The translations under genes were made by a program, and so were the position numbers. The notes under the pieces were generated by a model, which saw nothing but the letters and a program-made list of their open reading frames with translations, did no database searches and was not told the origin of the DNA. Shown piece by piece: positions 1 through 10,999 of a stretch of DNA of 64,000 nucleotides; positions within the stretch are counted from its first letter, which is position 1, and every line of letters starts with the position of its first letter. The DNA comes from Orientallactaga sibirica. Taxonomy: Eukaryota > Chordata > Mammalia > Rodentia > Dipodidae. The stretch covers positions 1,608,001 to 1,672,000 of the forward strand of contig JAEOAD010002279.1 of NCBI GenBank assembly GCA_036365145.1. The letters run 5' to 3'.

Positions 1-144
1 GTGGGCCACCTAGTGCACACTCTGCGACCTTGTGCACTTGTGTCACCTTGTGCTTTTGGCTTACATGGGACCTGGAGAGTCGAACATGGGTCCTTGGGCT
101 TGGCAGGCAGGTGCCTTAACCACTACGCCATCTCTCTCCAGCCC
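1..144 (-). mobile_element. ID-headed SINE, short-insert (M) subtype, cut by window edge
   Basis: Reading the - strand, the head ggctggagagagatggc lies at 144 and the element runs off the window start. It has the ccacctagtg / gcgacc-like middle segment shared with the copies at 23,159, 24,594 and 57,085. Confidence 0.8.
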
Positions 145-446
145 ATGCTTCTTCTTTTCATTAGCTTTCATGGGGCACTTTCCCCTTCTGTAGCAAACAC
201 TTCAGTTTTGCTTTCCTGTCTTCTATAGATCCCATGTGCAGGCTGCCATCCTGCCGTGAGCAGAAATGGGATCAATGTAGGTGGATGGGAGAGCTGAAGT
301 GTGAGGTGTCTGGACAACCAGTTGTGTCTGAAGAGGACCTCTCTCCTTGTGGAGTGTCAGTGCCAGCCTTTTTCCTTTCTGTAAGTCTCAGGCTGAGAGG
401 CCAGCTGAAGACTTTAAAACTTCCAGTTTGGTAATATATATATATA
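145..446. other. Unique intronic sequence
   Basis: No gene, RNA or repeat recognised. A short (TA)n run lies at 435-446, at the A/T-rich end of the following SINE. Confidence 0.5.
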
Positions 447-681
447 TTGGAGAGAGACACAGAAACAGACAGACAGAGAGAAGAGGCACAGAGAGAATGG
501 GCACGCCAGCAGCCTCTCAGCTGCTGTGAACGAACTCCAGATGCCTGCCCCCTTGTGGGCAATTGCGGCATTGCGCCCTTGCATCACTTTGCATCTGACT
601 AAACGTGGGACCTGAAGATTGGAACTGGGTTCTTAGGCTTAGCGGGCAGGCACCTTAACCGCTAAGCCATCTCTCCACCCC
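447..681 (-). mobile_element. ID-headed SINE, long (L) subtype
   Basis: On the - strand the head at about 681 is followed by the L-specific middle (gtgacgcaagggcgcaatgc type) and a CT-rich tail. This copy is mildly diverged. Confidence 0.85.
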
Positions 682-854
682 AATATAGATATTTTTTTTC
701 TAATCAGGTCTAAATTCCAGCTTGGTACAATATAATTTTTTTTCTAAGCAGATCTAAATATCCCTGTTTCTTTTTTTTTATGATACAGATGTAGGTAGAA
801 TTCAAGTAGAATACCAGCCTTCCTACTTACAAAACAAGTGATTTTTGGTAACTT

Positions 855-1063
855 TCTTAATTAATTAATTAATTGTTATTTTGAGAGAGAGAGACAGAGA
901 GAATGGGCACACCAGGGCCTCTCAGCCGCTGCGAATGAACTCCAGATGCACACCCCTGTGCGCATGTGCGACATTGCACGCTTGTCTCACTTTTTGCATC
1001 TGGCTAAACGTGGGACCTGCTTCGCAGGCAGACGCCTTAACCGCTAAGCCATCTCTTCAGCCC
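855..1063 (-). mobile_element. ID-headed SINE
   Basis: The head lies at 1,063 on the - strand, with a CT-rich tail ending in an (AATT)n-like 3' end at 855-875. The promoter-proximal part is deleted: the segment between the tRNA-like head and gtcccacgtttag is shorter than in full copies. Confidence 0.8.
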
Positions 1064-1888
1064 TGTTTTTTAGCTTTAGTTCACTATGGGGATAAGAACT
1101 GATGTGGGTACTATATGTTTGCACAGCCAGCTCTTAGAGATAGCAAAAGAGATCATGCCACGGGGGGTTCCTTCACCCTAAGGGGCACACACAGAAAGTG
1201 GCCCAGACATGGCCAGCCGGTCCTCGTGTGCACCCCTCCATTCCAGGAGCCTACTGGCACGTTTATATGCCTGGTATGTGCTAGCTAGAAACGCACGTGA
1301 AAACAACTGTATTCAAAAATCTCAGGAATCACAGTTCGGAAAACACTCTTGACTGTCCGAGCTTAGAAAGGGAAGGAATAGAAAGCCAAGCAAACAACAC
1401 CAGTCCTGTAACCAGTGCAGGGCAGTTGTTCCAACACCAGGCTGGTGATTACTAGACTGTGCATGATCAGTGCTGGGACTGGGATACCCAGGATGCCAAG
1501 GCCCTTCACTTTGTGACAGCTGTAAGTGTTCATGAAGGGTGGTGATGATGCTTTCAGATTGACCAGTTCAAGGACTCTTATTTCTGTCTGGACAGCACTG
1601 GAGATGGGCACATATCCTGGTGCCCAAACGAGCCCTCACTTTACTTTGCAGTGCTCGTTCTGTCTCTCTCTCTCTCTCTCTCTCTGAGTGTTGGTTTTCA
1701 TCATGAATCTCTTCTGAATTTCACATATATATGTAATATATAATATATCTATATAATGATGATATGAAGGGTTTATAGAGATGTTTATATTCTAAGGAAT
1801 ACAGTTAGGTATTCTGTTTGGGATATAAATGTGATAGCTGGGCTTCCTAGTGGTGAAAAGAAATAATAGCTTTTAAAATTCAGAGTAT
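1064..1888. other. Unique intronic sequence with small microsatellites
   Basis: No exon or RNA recognised. A (CT)n run lies at 1,663-1,685 and an AT-rich stretch at 1,723-1,760. The open frame on the - strand at 1,363-1,611 has no recognisable domain or splice context and is taken as chance. Confidence 0.5.
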
Positions 1889-2098
1889 GGGACTGGGAAA
1901 ATGGCTTAGCAGTTCAGGTGTTTGCCTGTGAAGCCTAAGGACTCCAGTTTGATTGCCCAGTACCCACGTTAGCCAAATGCACAAGGGGGTGCATGTGTCT
2001 GGAGTTCCTTTGCAGTGGCTAGAGGCCCTGGCGTGCCCATTCTCTCTCTCTCTCTCTGCCTCTTTTCTCTCTCTCTCAAATCAAATAAATAAAAATTT
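1889..2098 (+). mobile_element. ID-headed SINE, standard (S) subtype, with TSD
   Basis: The head starts at 1,889, the CT tail is at 2,040-2,075 and the end is A-rich at 2,083-2,100. The flanks share a TSD containing taaaattcagagtatg (about 1,873-1,888 and 2,107-2,122), so the boundaries are well supported. Confidence 0.9.
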
Positions 2099-2122
2099 TA
2101 AAAAGTTTAAAATTCAGAGTAT

Positions 2123-3084
2123 GAGAAAAACGTTGGTGTGGGGAATCACAGAAGGTGCGTAGTTTATTTAAAATATGTGCATGCTTACAAATTTTTATGT
2201 GCACCACAAAGTTTTATTACTGCTCTAATTAAAGTGGAAACTTTATATCCTGGGTCCATTTATGGCCCACCTTCTATGGGTGACAGTGCCTATCAAAATA
2301 AAGCATCCTGGTCCAAAGTGGAAATCAATCAACCTTGAGATGAGGCTCCAGGAATTGTCAAGACCTCCCAGTGTGACAATGTGTTATTCGACGAAAAGGC
2401 TTATGTATTCTTCCTTAAGTAAATGAGAGAGAATAGTTAATTTCTGGCAAAGCATTCTGAGGTTCCTGGAAAACGTCACTGGGAACACAATGTGTCCTAC
2501 CCCGCTAATGACACTCTGCTAATTGCCAACACCCGTGAAGCCCGGCACAGGAAGAAATGGGTTCTGCACACTTTACAGATAATAAGCAAGTGCTGACTCC
2601 TGCATTTTGAGTTTTGGCTTATTTGGGTATTCATAATGGCCCCTCTTTGCTGATTATGTCAGCACAACCTCTTTATTGAATTATGGATTGGGGTGTTTAA
2701 TCAAGGCCCGGGCTTATTATTAGCCATGTAGCATGCCATTGTTTCAGTGGGAAATGGAGAGTGTAAAACCTGATTCACAAGGAAATCCATTGGCGCCCTC
2801 ATAAATAATGTTTTACAGACCCCTTGTCTTTTATATCCCTATAACCCTTCTCTGCCAGAGGGCAGAGGGAATAAATAAACCCGTCTCGCTGACCACCCGG
2901 GGCTGGGGCTTCTTTGCCAGGGCTGACGCGCTGGTGTGGACTTGTGTGAGTTTGTCATTTCTGTATTAACCCCAGACTTCAGCATTTCTTTTGAAAAGAA
3001 AATTGCAAAGAACATTGATGTATATTAGAGAGAACTTAGATTCTAATGTAATTGTTCAGTGAGGAAGTTGGGAGATATAGGACC
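2123..3084. other. Long SINE-free unique block; candidate conserved non-coding sequence
   Basis: There is no repeat for nearly 1 kb. The segment 2,600-2,900 is rich in AT motifs typical of developmental enhancers: TTAATCAA at about 2,697, CATTGTTT (SOX-like) at about 2,738, and ATAAATAATG at about 2,802. No coding potential was recognised. Regulatory function is inference from composition and absence of insertions only. Confidence 0.35.
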
Positions 3085-3100
3085 ATATGGTTGTATCTTT

Positions 3101-3483
3101 TAAAAAAATTTTTTTTTATTGACAACTTCTATACTTACATACAAAAAATGCATGATATTTTCCTTTCTCCCCCCATACCCCTTTAGAACTCCAGTCTCCA
3201 TCATATCCCCTCCCTCTCTTCATTAGTCTCTCTTTTAATTTGAAGTCATCATCTTTTTCTTCTCTTATGAGGGTCTTGCGAAGGTATTGCTAGGCACTGC
3301 AAGGTCATGGATATCGAGGCCAATTTCTGTCTGGACAGTTGCATTGTAAGGAGTCGTACCCTTCCTTTGGCTCTTCCATTCTATCCGCCCCCTCTTCCGC
3401 AATGGACCCTGAGCCTTGGAGGGTGTGACAGAGGTGTTTCAGTGCTGGGCACTCCTCCATCCCTTCTTCTCAGCACTATGTTG
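3101..3483 (-). mobile_element. LINE-1 3' end, truncated, with TSD
   Basis: On the - strand this is the same L1 3' end family as at 9,012, 41,765 and 42,653, ending in gttgtcaataaaaaaa. The flanks carry atatggttgtatctt (3,085-3,099) and atatggctgtatctt (3,484-3,498), a TSD with one mismatch. Only the 3' untranslated end is present, so no protein is encoded. Confidence 0.85.
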
Positions 3484-3499
3484 ATATGGCTGTATCTTA

Positions 3500-4067
3500 A
3501 ACTTACACAGGACCCCTAAAATACCACTACCTGCCCCCAGTCCTCAGGTGCATACTGGGGGGGGTCCATATTTACATATAGTAACAAGGAAAAAATATAC
3601 AGCCAAGACCGAGTAAGGACCACTGGTCTCTACTCTCATGAGAGCAGACTTGTAGTCAGCTGTTGTGAGCTGAGTTCCAAAGCCTGCATAACTATTTCCC
3701 AGCATTCTCTGGGACTGTCCCATGTAGAGAGCGTGTTAAGGGCTTGGTGGCACGGGTACAAGGTCTCCAGTTGGAAAAAATACAGAGTCACCATGTTTCC
3801 CAGACTTAGAAAGATTGACTTGACCCTGGACAAACGCGGGGGTGTTGTGTTGGGAATCCCGCGTGGAAGGCAGCGTCTTGAACGTACTGCCTCACCACCA
3901 GCTTCTGGCTGTGTTAATGTTGCTGGCTGTATATGATGGTGCTCAAAAGAGAGTGGTGATGATTTTGCCTTCCCAAAGCTGTTTGCAGATTTAAATAGAA
4001 TATGACGAAGGGGCCTTGATGTGGTAGGCTCCTCGTCAAAGTTGATTGCTCTTCTCGTCCTTGCCCG
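3500..4067. other. Unique intronic sequence
   Basis: Nothing recognised. Open frames here (3,636-3,833 - and 3,733-3,936 +) overlap each other on opposite strands and lack any familiar motif. Confidence 0.5.
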
Positions 4068-4082
4068 CTGGAATCCCAGTTT

Positions 4083-4353
4083 ATTTTTATTTTTTTTTTT
4101 AATTTATTTTTGGAGAGAGAGACAGAGAGAGATAGAGAGGGAGAGGGAGACAGAGATGGGCGCGCCAGCAGTGTCTCAGCTGCTGTGAACGAAATCCAGA
4201 TGCATGCGCCCCCTGTGGGCAAGTGCAGCATTGCGCCCTTGCGTCACTTTGCATCTCGCTAAACGTGGGAGATTGGAACCGTTGGACATTGGAACCAGCG
4301 TTCTTAGGCTTAGCAGGCAGGCGCCTTAGCCGCTAAGCCATCTCTCCAGCCCC
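4083..4353 (-). mobile_element. ID-headed SINE, L subtype with duplicated B-box segment
   Basis: The L-type middle is present. The segment gattggaaccg is repeated (about 4,270-4,305), giving two copies of the region containing the Pol III B box. A TSD-like ctggaatcccagttt lies at 4,068-4,082; its partner lies after the next SINE (4,583-4,597). Confidence 0.85.
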
Positions 4354-4357
4354 CAGG

Positions 4358-4583
4358 TTTTTTTAATGTTTTATTTTTATTTATTTTTTATTATTAGAGA
4401 CAGAGAGAGGGAAAGAGAGAGGGAGGGAGAGAATAGGCGTGCCAGGGCCTCCAGCCACTGCAAACAAACTCCAGATGCATGCGCCACCTTGTTCATCTGG
4501 CTTATGTGGGTGCTGGGGAATCGAACCGGGGTCCTTAGGCTTTGCAAGCAAGTGTCTTCACTGCTGAGCTGTCTCTCCATCCC
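4358..4583 (-). mobile_element. ID-headed SINE, S subtype, abutting the preceding SINE
   Basis: The head is at 4,583 on the - strand and the A/T-rich tail at 4,358-4,395. It lies head-to-tail with the SINE at 4,083. The outer flanks of the pair share ctggaatc...agttt, so one SINE probably inserted into the tail of the other. Confidence 0.85.
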
Positions 4584-4597
4584 TGGAATCTAAGTTT

Positions 4598-5245
4598 CTT
4601 TATTCCCTTCTCTTAAACATCTTGAGTGAAGTACTGGACTTCTGTCTGAGACTCCATACCTTCAATGTTCCCTTCTTCATGTCCTAACAGTCTCTGCATG
4701 CTGACCTTCCCTGCCCATCACGGCCATCACTAATTTGGAACTGGTCACTCTGCCTCCAGATTTCTTTTCTCCTGGTACCCCTTTTGCAGGCAGCCTGGCA
4801 ATCGTCAGTGAGGTGACAGACCACACGAGAATTTCCCAGGAGAGGTGCTGGGGGCTTGCACATTAGAGTGCGGGGACTTTGAGAGGCTCCCGGCAATGCC
4901 CGCTCGTCAGTGGTTCAGCATCTTTGGCTAGAATTGGCCCAGCACAGAGATAGGGAGTGTGTCTGCAACTGGTGCAAGTCACCAGTGGAGCAGTGATCTG
5001 GGGCAGGTGCCAGCAGCAAGGCAATCGGGAAAGGGTAGCCGGGGGCTGGCCGGAGCGAGACCCCTGCCTTATTCCTCTGCGTAGTTTCTGCCAGAATGGA
5101 CCTCGTGGTCGCTTCTGTCTGTCAGAATGTCACACTTCTGGGGTTGGGAGGAGAAGGAAAAGACACGATTGAGCGACTGAGCTGATGGTGTTTGAAGTGG
5201 ATCATGGGAAAAGGTGGAAAGGATTTTAGTGGGAGCAGGGATGAG

Positions 5246-5249
<4 letters not shown>
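4598..5249. other. Unique intronic sequence
   Basis: No exon, RNA or repeat recognised. Composition is balanced, with short overlapping open frames on both strands that I regard as noise. Confidence 0.5.
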
Positions 5250-5277
<28 letters not shown>

Positions 5278-5995
5278 ATATGTGTGTCTGTGTGTATTAT
5301 ATGTGGTGTGTGTGTATGTGTGTGTGTATATCTGTGTGTGTGTGTGGTGTGTCTGTGTGATGTGTAGGGTGTGTGTGTGATGTGTATGTGTGTGATATGT
5401 GTGTGTAATATGTGGTGTGTGTGTGTGTGATGTGTGTTGTGTGTGTTTGTATGTGTGTCTGTGTGTGATGTGTGGTGTGTGTGTTTTGTGTTTATGTGTA
5501 TGTGTGTGATGTAGTATGTGTGTATCTGTGTGTGTCTGTGTGTATTATATGTGGTGTGTGTGTATGTGTATGTGTGTGATATACGGTATGTGTGATCTGT
5601 GCCTGTGTGTGATGTGTGGTGTGTGTGTTGTGTTTATGTGTATGTGTGTGATATGTGTGTGATATATGGCATGTGTGATCTGTATCTGTGATGTGTGGTG
5701 TGTCTGTGTGTGATGTGTGTGTTGTGTGTGTTTTGTGTTTATGTATATGTGTGAGATGTAGTATGTGTGTATCTCTGTGTGTCTGTATGTGTGTGATATG
5801 TGCCTGTGTGTGACGTGTGGTGTGTCTGTGTGTGTGTGTGTCTGTGTGTGATGTATGTTGTATGTGTGTGTTTTGTGTTTATGTGTGTACATGGGTGTGA
5901 TATGTGGTATGCGTGTTTCTCTGTGTGTGTCTTTGTGTGTATGTGTGTGATGTGTGGTGTGTCTGTGTGTGTGGTGTGTGTCTGTCTGTCTCTGC
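5250..5995. repeat. Large (TG)n-derived complex repeat
   Basis: About 745 bp of alternating TG with interspersed variants. A higher-order motif containing ttttgtgtttatg recurs at about 5,484, 5,628, 5,731 and 5,871 (spacing about 100-145 bp). The His/Thr-rich open frames on the - strand (5,545-6,220) are repeat translations and not genes. Long purine-pyrimidine alternation can adopt Z-DNA. Confidence 0.95.
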
Positions 5996-6743
5996 AATGC
6001 TGGTGGAAGAAATGGAATGCTTTCGACTTCCATGCGGAATCTGCTGGTCCCACCTCCCTTTTGGTAACCTCGTGTATGTATGTAATTTAAAGCGTGTAGT
6101 AACAGCTGTCGGCCAAGTTAACATTTTGCAACTTTCTCCTACGGACAGCCATAGAGCGTCTTGAAGCAGAGAGCAGGGCTGGGGTATGGGGGTCACTGAC
6201 ACGCAGGCCCGATGGAACAAATGTAGGTGATATCCCAGCTACCCAGCCCAGAGAGATTCTCCTGTGTAGTTAGGGGAACATCTACTTTCTTCAAAGCACA
6301 TTGCAAGCTGCTACCTGAACCAGAAGATTGGCATGTCCACGAGTCTCCCATAGACTGGAAGGCCCAGCTTCCTTGGTCCCAGTGTATATACTACCATGAA
6401 GGGGTTTTACCAGATTGAGGGGGGAGAAATGGGGTTTCCAGTCCCTTCTCTGTGTCTTAGCTATTTCTGGACATCTTACCTTGTTGACTTCTTTAGTAAT
6501 GGCAAGACAAAGGGAAGAGCAATCGTTTCACAGCTCACAAATTGTTACGAACCATACGCCGTGATTCTATGACTGGAGAGTTCCCCTCCTGACCGCCATC
6601 CTCACACACCCACGCCGCCGCCGTCAGCACCCTTTGCAAGCCTCCCTGCTATTCCTCATGGGGACACACTCATCTACATTTTCTCAGCCCTTTGAGACAG
6701 TTAAGACTGTGCCTGGAACCACTTCTTCCCCCTCTGGAATCAT
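5996..6743. other. Unique intronic sequence
   Basis: No feature recognised. 6,605-6,620 is a small GC-rich patch (cgccgccgccg). Confidence 0.5.
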
Positions 6744-7253
6744 TGATACAGGAATTTGGGGTTCCTTGGACACCAGTGCACCAAGAATTGGGGGTGTTCC
6801 CACATCCTTTGTCTTATGAATTTGAAGAATGAAATCCACCGACCAGAGGACAAGGTTCAGAAAGACTTGATTACAGTTTAAAGTTTTAGGAGGATGAAGA
6901 GAAGGGGGCTTAAGCCTAGGGAGGTGAGAGAGTTTGAGAAGCCCCATGAGGGAGCGGGCAGAGCTATTGCCCACAGAGGTAAGAGGGGGTTGAGACGCCC
7001 ACCTCGAGACTCAGGTCTGGGTTTTTGTATGGGGAATAGTGACATGAGGAGGTGGCAACAGGTCAGCAGGTTGCTATGAACAAAGACCAGCTTTTACAGC
7101 TGGGCCAGTCATCTTAGGTGAGGGTCAGAGTTTTTGTCCTGTAGCAAGAGTGCAAGTTTAATCTAGAGATCTTTCCTAGAGCGTGCAACATCCATGTTTC
7201 TGCAAGCTTCGTGACATCTCCTGCTTTTAGTCAAGGAATCAAACACCATTACT
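6744..7253 (-). mobile_element. Possible degenerate solo LTR
   Basis: On the - strand the block starts TGTTTGATTCC (about 7,253), has a region rich in CCCCCTCT, a decayed polyadenylation-like AATCAA near 6,866, and ends TGTATCA at 6,744, giving TG...CA termini. No clear target-site duplication was found and the family is not identified. It could equally be unique DNA with chance ends. Confidence 0.35.
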
Positions 7254-7531
7254 TCTGGGGTCCTGTCACCCTGACTGCCTAGCCAATTTCTGTCTCCTGT
7301 CATCATGAGTCCTTTGAAAGGAGAGATTTACTTAATTCTCTTTTCCCCTGAATCTTTTCTTATGGCGTACAACACTCGCACACATGTTCATTGCTCCAGC
7401 TGAGCTAGAGTTTGGCTCACGACTTACCTGGAACAGCTCCAGTTTGATGGCAGGAGCTTGTGATTCCCCAGGTGCAATGCCTACTTCCAGGACAATTCCA
7501 TCAGGAGGTGCCACAGACAGAAGATAGACCA
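7254..7531. other. Unique intronic sequence
   Basis: Nothing recognised. Confidence 0.5.
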
Positions 7532-7714
7532 GGGCTGGAGAGATAGCTTAGAGGTTAAGGCGCCTGCCTGCAAAGCCTTAGAATGCCCGTTCGAATCTCC
7601 AGGTCCCATGTTTAGCCAGATGCAGTGACGCAAGGGTGCAATGCCGCACTTGCCCACAAGGGGGCGCATGCGTCTGGAGTTCGTTCACAGCAGCTGACAG
7701 ACTGCTGGTGCGCC

Positions 7715-7767
<53 letters not shown>

Positions 7768-7787
7768 AAATTAAAAAGAAATACAAA
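7532..7787 (+). mobile_element. ID-headed SINE, L subtype
   Basis: The head at 7,532 is followed by the L-type middle (cgcaagggtgcaatgccgc) and a long (CT)n tail at 7,719-7,767. The flanks share acagaaga (7,516 and 7,787), suggesting a TSD. Confidence 0.9.
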
Positions 7788-8164
7788 CAGAAGACACCTC
7801 CGTCCTTTCCTGTTTTTCATGCTGGGTAACATGAAGATCTCATCACACATAATTCTGGACCTCATCACTTCTTCACATGTTCCCACCTCTCCATCTCTAT
7901 AGATATTTGCCTCGAGTTTAACTGTCTTTATTTCTCAAACAATCTCTGCCTCTCCCTGCCTTCACTTGGAAGTCTGGATGGGTCTTCTAAAGTCCAGACA
8001 TATTCTTCTCACCTTTCCTCTTAGAGTGAGTGCTCAGCTGCTCCCTGCCACCTTGAGGTTCTTCTTCATCACTCCCTTTTCTCCTCCCTTCCTCCTCCTC
8101 TTCTTCCTCCTCCATTTCATCATCCAAAATGACACAGCTCGAGTGAGTTCCAACAGACAACTTT
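7788..8164. other. Unique sequence with pyrimidine-rich stretch
   Basis: 8,040-8,115 is strongly C/T-rich (ctcctcccttcctcctcctc). It has no AG-flanked exon signature, so it was not called a splice acceptor. Confidence 0.45.
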
Positions 8165-8290
8165 CTGTGATGATGGAAATGTTTTTATATCCATGCTGTC
8201 CAGTATGGGAGGGTGGTTCTCCTGCCCCATGTGCCTACTGGGCACCTGAGATGTGATCGATGTGCCCAAAGAAGGACATTTTTCAATTCA
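8165..8290 (+). mobile_element. Fragment of an ancient hAT-type DNA transposon
   Basis: atgctgtccagtatggg at about 8,191 and tgtgcctactgggcacctga at about 8,229 resemble a common short, non-autonomous mammalian DNA transposon whose consensus has 'tgctgtccaatatgg' and 'gctattgagcacttgaaatg'. The family name is uncertain. The decay implies insertion before the rodent radiation. Confidence 0.5.
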
Positions 8291-8689
8291 TTGTCACCAA
8301 TTTCTTTCTAGCAGCTCTAAGTACCAATATGAGCCATATAGGCCAGCCACGGACTTTGAATGCCCAATGTTATGGTACACCCTTGTACTTGTGATCACAT
8401 TTGCCCTCTCTGGAATTGTCATCCCTCCATCCTGCCACAAGAAAATGCCCACTGATCTTAGAAGATGTACTGCAGCTACTTCCTGTCCCCAAACACCTCT
8501 CCTGACCCTTAGATGGCTTCCCTGCTGCTGCAGCCCCACGCAGTGCGCACTTCCTGGGTACATGGTGGTGTGGCATGAGTCTGTTGTTTTGCTCCAGGCA
8601 CCCCATTTGAAAGGGAGGTTCCGCTGGCCTGGTGGCCCTGACCTTGGCATCGCAAGCACCCAGAACAGCGCTTGTCTGATACATCCACA
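8291..8689. other. Unique sequence with a 153-codon open frame
   Basis: A frame on + runs 8,253-8,714, but its 5' half overlaps the transposon fragment and its end overlaps a MIR. The translation shows no family I recognise, and a second frame on the - strand covers the same bases. Judged non-coding. Confidence 0.4.
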
Positions 8690-8915
8690 GTGGGAGCCAT
8701 GCGACCTTGGGTAAACGGAGAACAGCTTTGAGCTCTGTGTTCTTTACCTATTCTTTACAATTCTGCAGCACTGGCCTTCTGCACCTTTCTGTGCCTCCAT
8801 TTCCCCAGCAGTGTGGGGAGTGACAGTTCCCTCCTGTCCTGGTGTTTTAAAGACCGCTGATGGTACGCACAGCATATCTGGTCATGGTAGGTGCTCAGCA
8901 ACTGATGGCTGCTGT
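8690..8915 (+). mobile_element. MIR SINE (ancient, diverged)
   Basis: gcgaccttgggtaaacgg (8,700), ctgtgcctccatttccccag (about 8,789) and taggtgctcagcaactgatg (about 8,887) match, in order, the MIR core: 'gaccttgggcaagt', 'ctgtgcctcagtttcc' and 'gtgctcaataaatg'. Confidence 0.75.
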
Positions 8916-9011
8916 TGTTAGATGTTCTCAAAGTATTTGAAGTTGCTACGACACTTCTTTGAGCACTTAGCAGTGCGGGAGAAATTTCCTTTGCGATGTA
9001 ACATCTACTCT

Positions 9012-9326
9012 TTTTAAAAAAAAAAATAATGAATTTTTATTGACAACTTCCTTAATTGTAGACAATATGCCCTGGTACTTCCCTCCCTCCCCCCACTTTC
9101 CCCTTTGGAACTTCACTCTCCATCATTTCCCCTCCCCCTCTCAATCAGTCTCCCTTTTAATTATGAGGGTCTTGTGTAGGTAGTGTCTGTCAGGCACTGC
9201 AAGGTCATGGCTATCCAGGCCATTTTGTGTCTGGAGGAGCATGTTGTAAGGAGTCCTACCCTTCCTTTAGCTCTTACATTCTTCCCGCCACCTCTTCTGC
9301 AGTGGACCCTGAGCCTTGGAAGGTGT
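9012..9326 (-). mobile_element. LINE-1 3' end, truncated, with TSD
   Basis: 5'-truncated L1 3' end. A 14-bp TSD gtaacatctactct flanks it (8,998-9,011 and 9,327-9,340). On the - strand it ends gttgtcaataaaaattc followed by a poly(A) run. Confidence 0.92.
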
Positions 9327-9340
9327 GTAACATCTACTCT

Positions 9341-9982
9341 CTACAGAATCCTGATAAGCAGTTATGATACTTGAATTTACATGGCACAGCCAGGAATGGC
9401 ATTGCTACTATTCAAACCCAGCTTTGCCCAGCTTCCCCAGTCCACACAAATCTACTTGTGCATACTCTCACACTTTTACACCTTAATTCCAGGTAGCTAC
9501 ATACATATTCAATTAACAAAGTGAATTGCCAGGGGAAACAACTTTAACATGGCCCACAGAATTCCCATGACTTAGTTGGTTTGGGGAGAGAACAACATAG
9601 GCTGTTCCTTGCGTGGTATTTCCATCGCCTGCGTGCAGTTTTAAGGAAGCATTTAATCTAAGTTTGAGGAAGCGTTTAATCCATTCTCTCAATTAGGCCG
9701 TATAATAGATCGTCATGGGCATTTTCAAGAGACGTGCTCCATGACGGTGTCGTGAAAGGCATTGATCAAGCCTTTCTCAGACAGCGCATTGATTATTGAG
9801 TCTGTGTCAAGCAGAAAAGGCGGCTAGTGTCTTTCCTTGAGAATCTTTGGTTTTCCAAGGAACTTCATAGGCCACCAAGTCAGGAGACTCACTTTTCTTG
9901 TCCACCTAGCTAGTCTTGCATTGGCACAGACCCAACAGTGACCTGGATTCCAGGACATGGAGCTGGTGTGGCTGGACTCCTT
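9341..9982. other. Unique intronic sequence
   Basis: 9,390-9,450 (cattcaaaccc...) may be a scrap of MIR. 9,640-9,670 contains an imperfect 20-bp direct repeat (gaggaagcgtttaatc-like). Otherwise nothing recognised. Confidence 0.45.
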
Positions 9983-9992
9983 CCCTGCAACT

Positions 9993-10222
9993 GTTTTCTT
10001 TTCTTTTCTTTCTTGGAGAGAGACAGATAGAGATTGGCACACCAGCAGCCTCTCAGCCACTGTGAACTAAGTCCAGACGCATGCACCCCCTTGTGGGCAA
10101 GTGTGGCATTGCGCCCTTACGTCACTTTTTGCGTCTGGCTAAACGTGATACCTGGAGAATCAAACGGGTGTTCTTAGGCTTAGGAGGCAGGCGCCTTCAC
10201 CACCCAGCCATCTCTCCAGCCC
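9993..10222 (-). mobile_element. ID-headed SINE, L subtype, with TSD
   Basis: The head is at 10,222 on the - strand. TSD ccctgcaact lies at 9,983-9,992 and about 10,221-10,230. The tail is a TTTTC-rich run. Confidence 0.9.
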
Positions 10223-10439
10223 TGCAACTACATTTCCTTTGTGAATATCACTTTCCTTCCATCCCCGTCTCACTGAGTATCAAGTCCTTGCCAAGCAACG
10301 CTCACCTAACTCTCAGAGACAGTGGTCACCTGAAGAGGGCTAGACTGTGACATTTGAGAATGTAAAGCACAGGGCAGAGATGCAGATGCGAAGTCTATGA
10401 GGGAAACTATTAGCTGTAGTAACCAGCATTTGTCAAACA

Positions 10440-10710
10440 TTTTATTTTTTATTTATTTTTGGAGAGAGACAGAGAGAGATAGACAGAGAGGGAGAGGAAG
10501 ACAGAGATGGGCGTGCCAGCAGTGTCTCAGCTGCTGTGAACGAAATCCAGATGTGTGCGCCCCCTTGTGGTCAAGTGCGGCATGGCGCCCTTGCGTCACT
10601 TTGCATCTGGCTAAACGTGGGACCTGGAGATTGGAACCGCTGGAGATTGGAACCAGCGTTCTTAGGCTTAGCAGGCAGGCGCCTTAGCCGCTAAGCCATC
10701 TCTCCAGCCC
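10440..10710 (-). mobile_element. ID-headed SINE, L subtype with duplicated B-box segment
   Basis: Contains ctggagattggaaccgctgg followed by a second gagattggaacc (about 10,624-10,662), the same internal duplication as at 4,083, 21,925 and 36,073. Confidence 0.9.
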
Positions 10711-10732
10711 CACATAGTGATTTTTTAAAATC

Positions 10733-10967
10733 CTGGGCCTGGAGAGGTGGCTTAGTGGTTAAGCATTTGTCTGTGAAGCCTAAGGACTCTGGTTCAAGGC
10801 TCCATTCCCCACGACCCACATAAGCCAGATGCACAAGGTGGTGAATGCATCTGGAGTTCATTTACAATGGCTGGAGGCCCTGGCACACCCATTCTCTCTC
10901 TCTCTCTCTCTCCCTCTTTCTCTATATCTCTCAAATAAATAAATTAATTAATTTAATTTAATTTAAT
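10733..10967 (+). mobile_element. ID-headed SINE, S subtype with 'aaggctc' insertion
   Basis: The head starts at 10,735. ggttcaaggctccattcccc carries a short insertion in the B-box region shared with the copies at 47,428 and 48,510. The 3' end is (TTAA)n-like. Confidence 0.88.
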
Positions 10968-10999
10968 CTCTACCCCAACTCTCTGCTTTAAGTGCAAAC

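Noticed and set aside
8040..8115. Pyrimidine tract as a splice acceptor of an unknown exon
   Set aside because: No suitable AG followed by recognisable coding sequence and donor.
8253..8714. 153-codon frame as a possible small gene
   Set aside because: Overlaps an old transposon fragment and a MIR. No recognisable domain, and an opposite-strand frame covers it.
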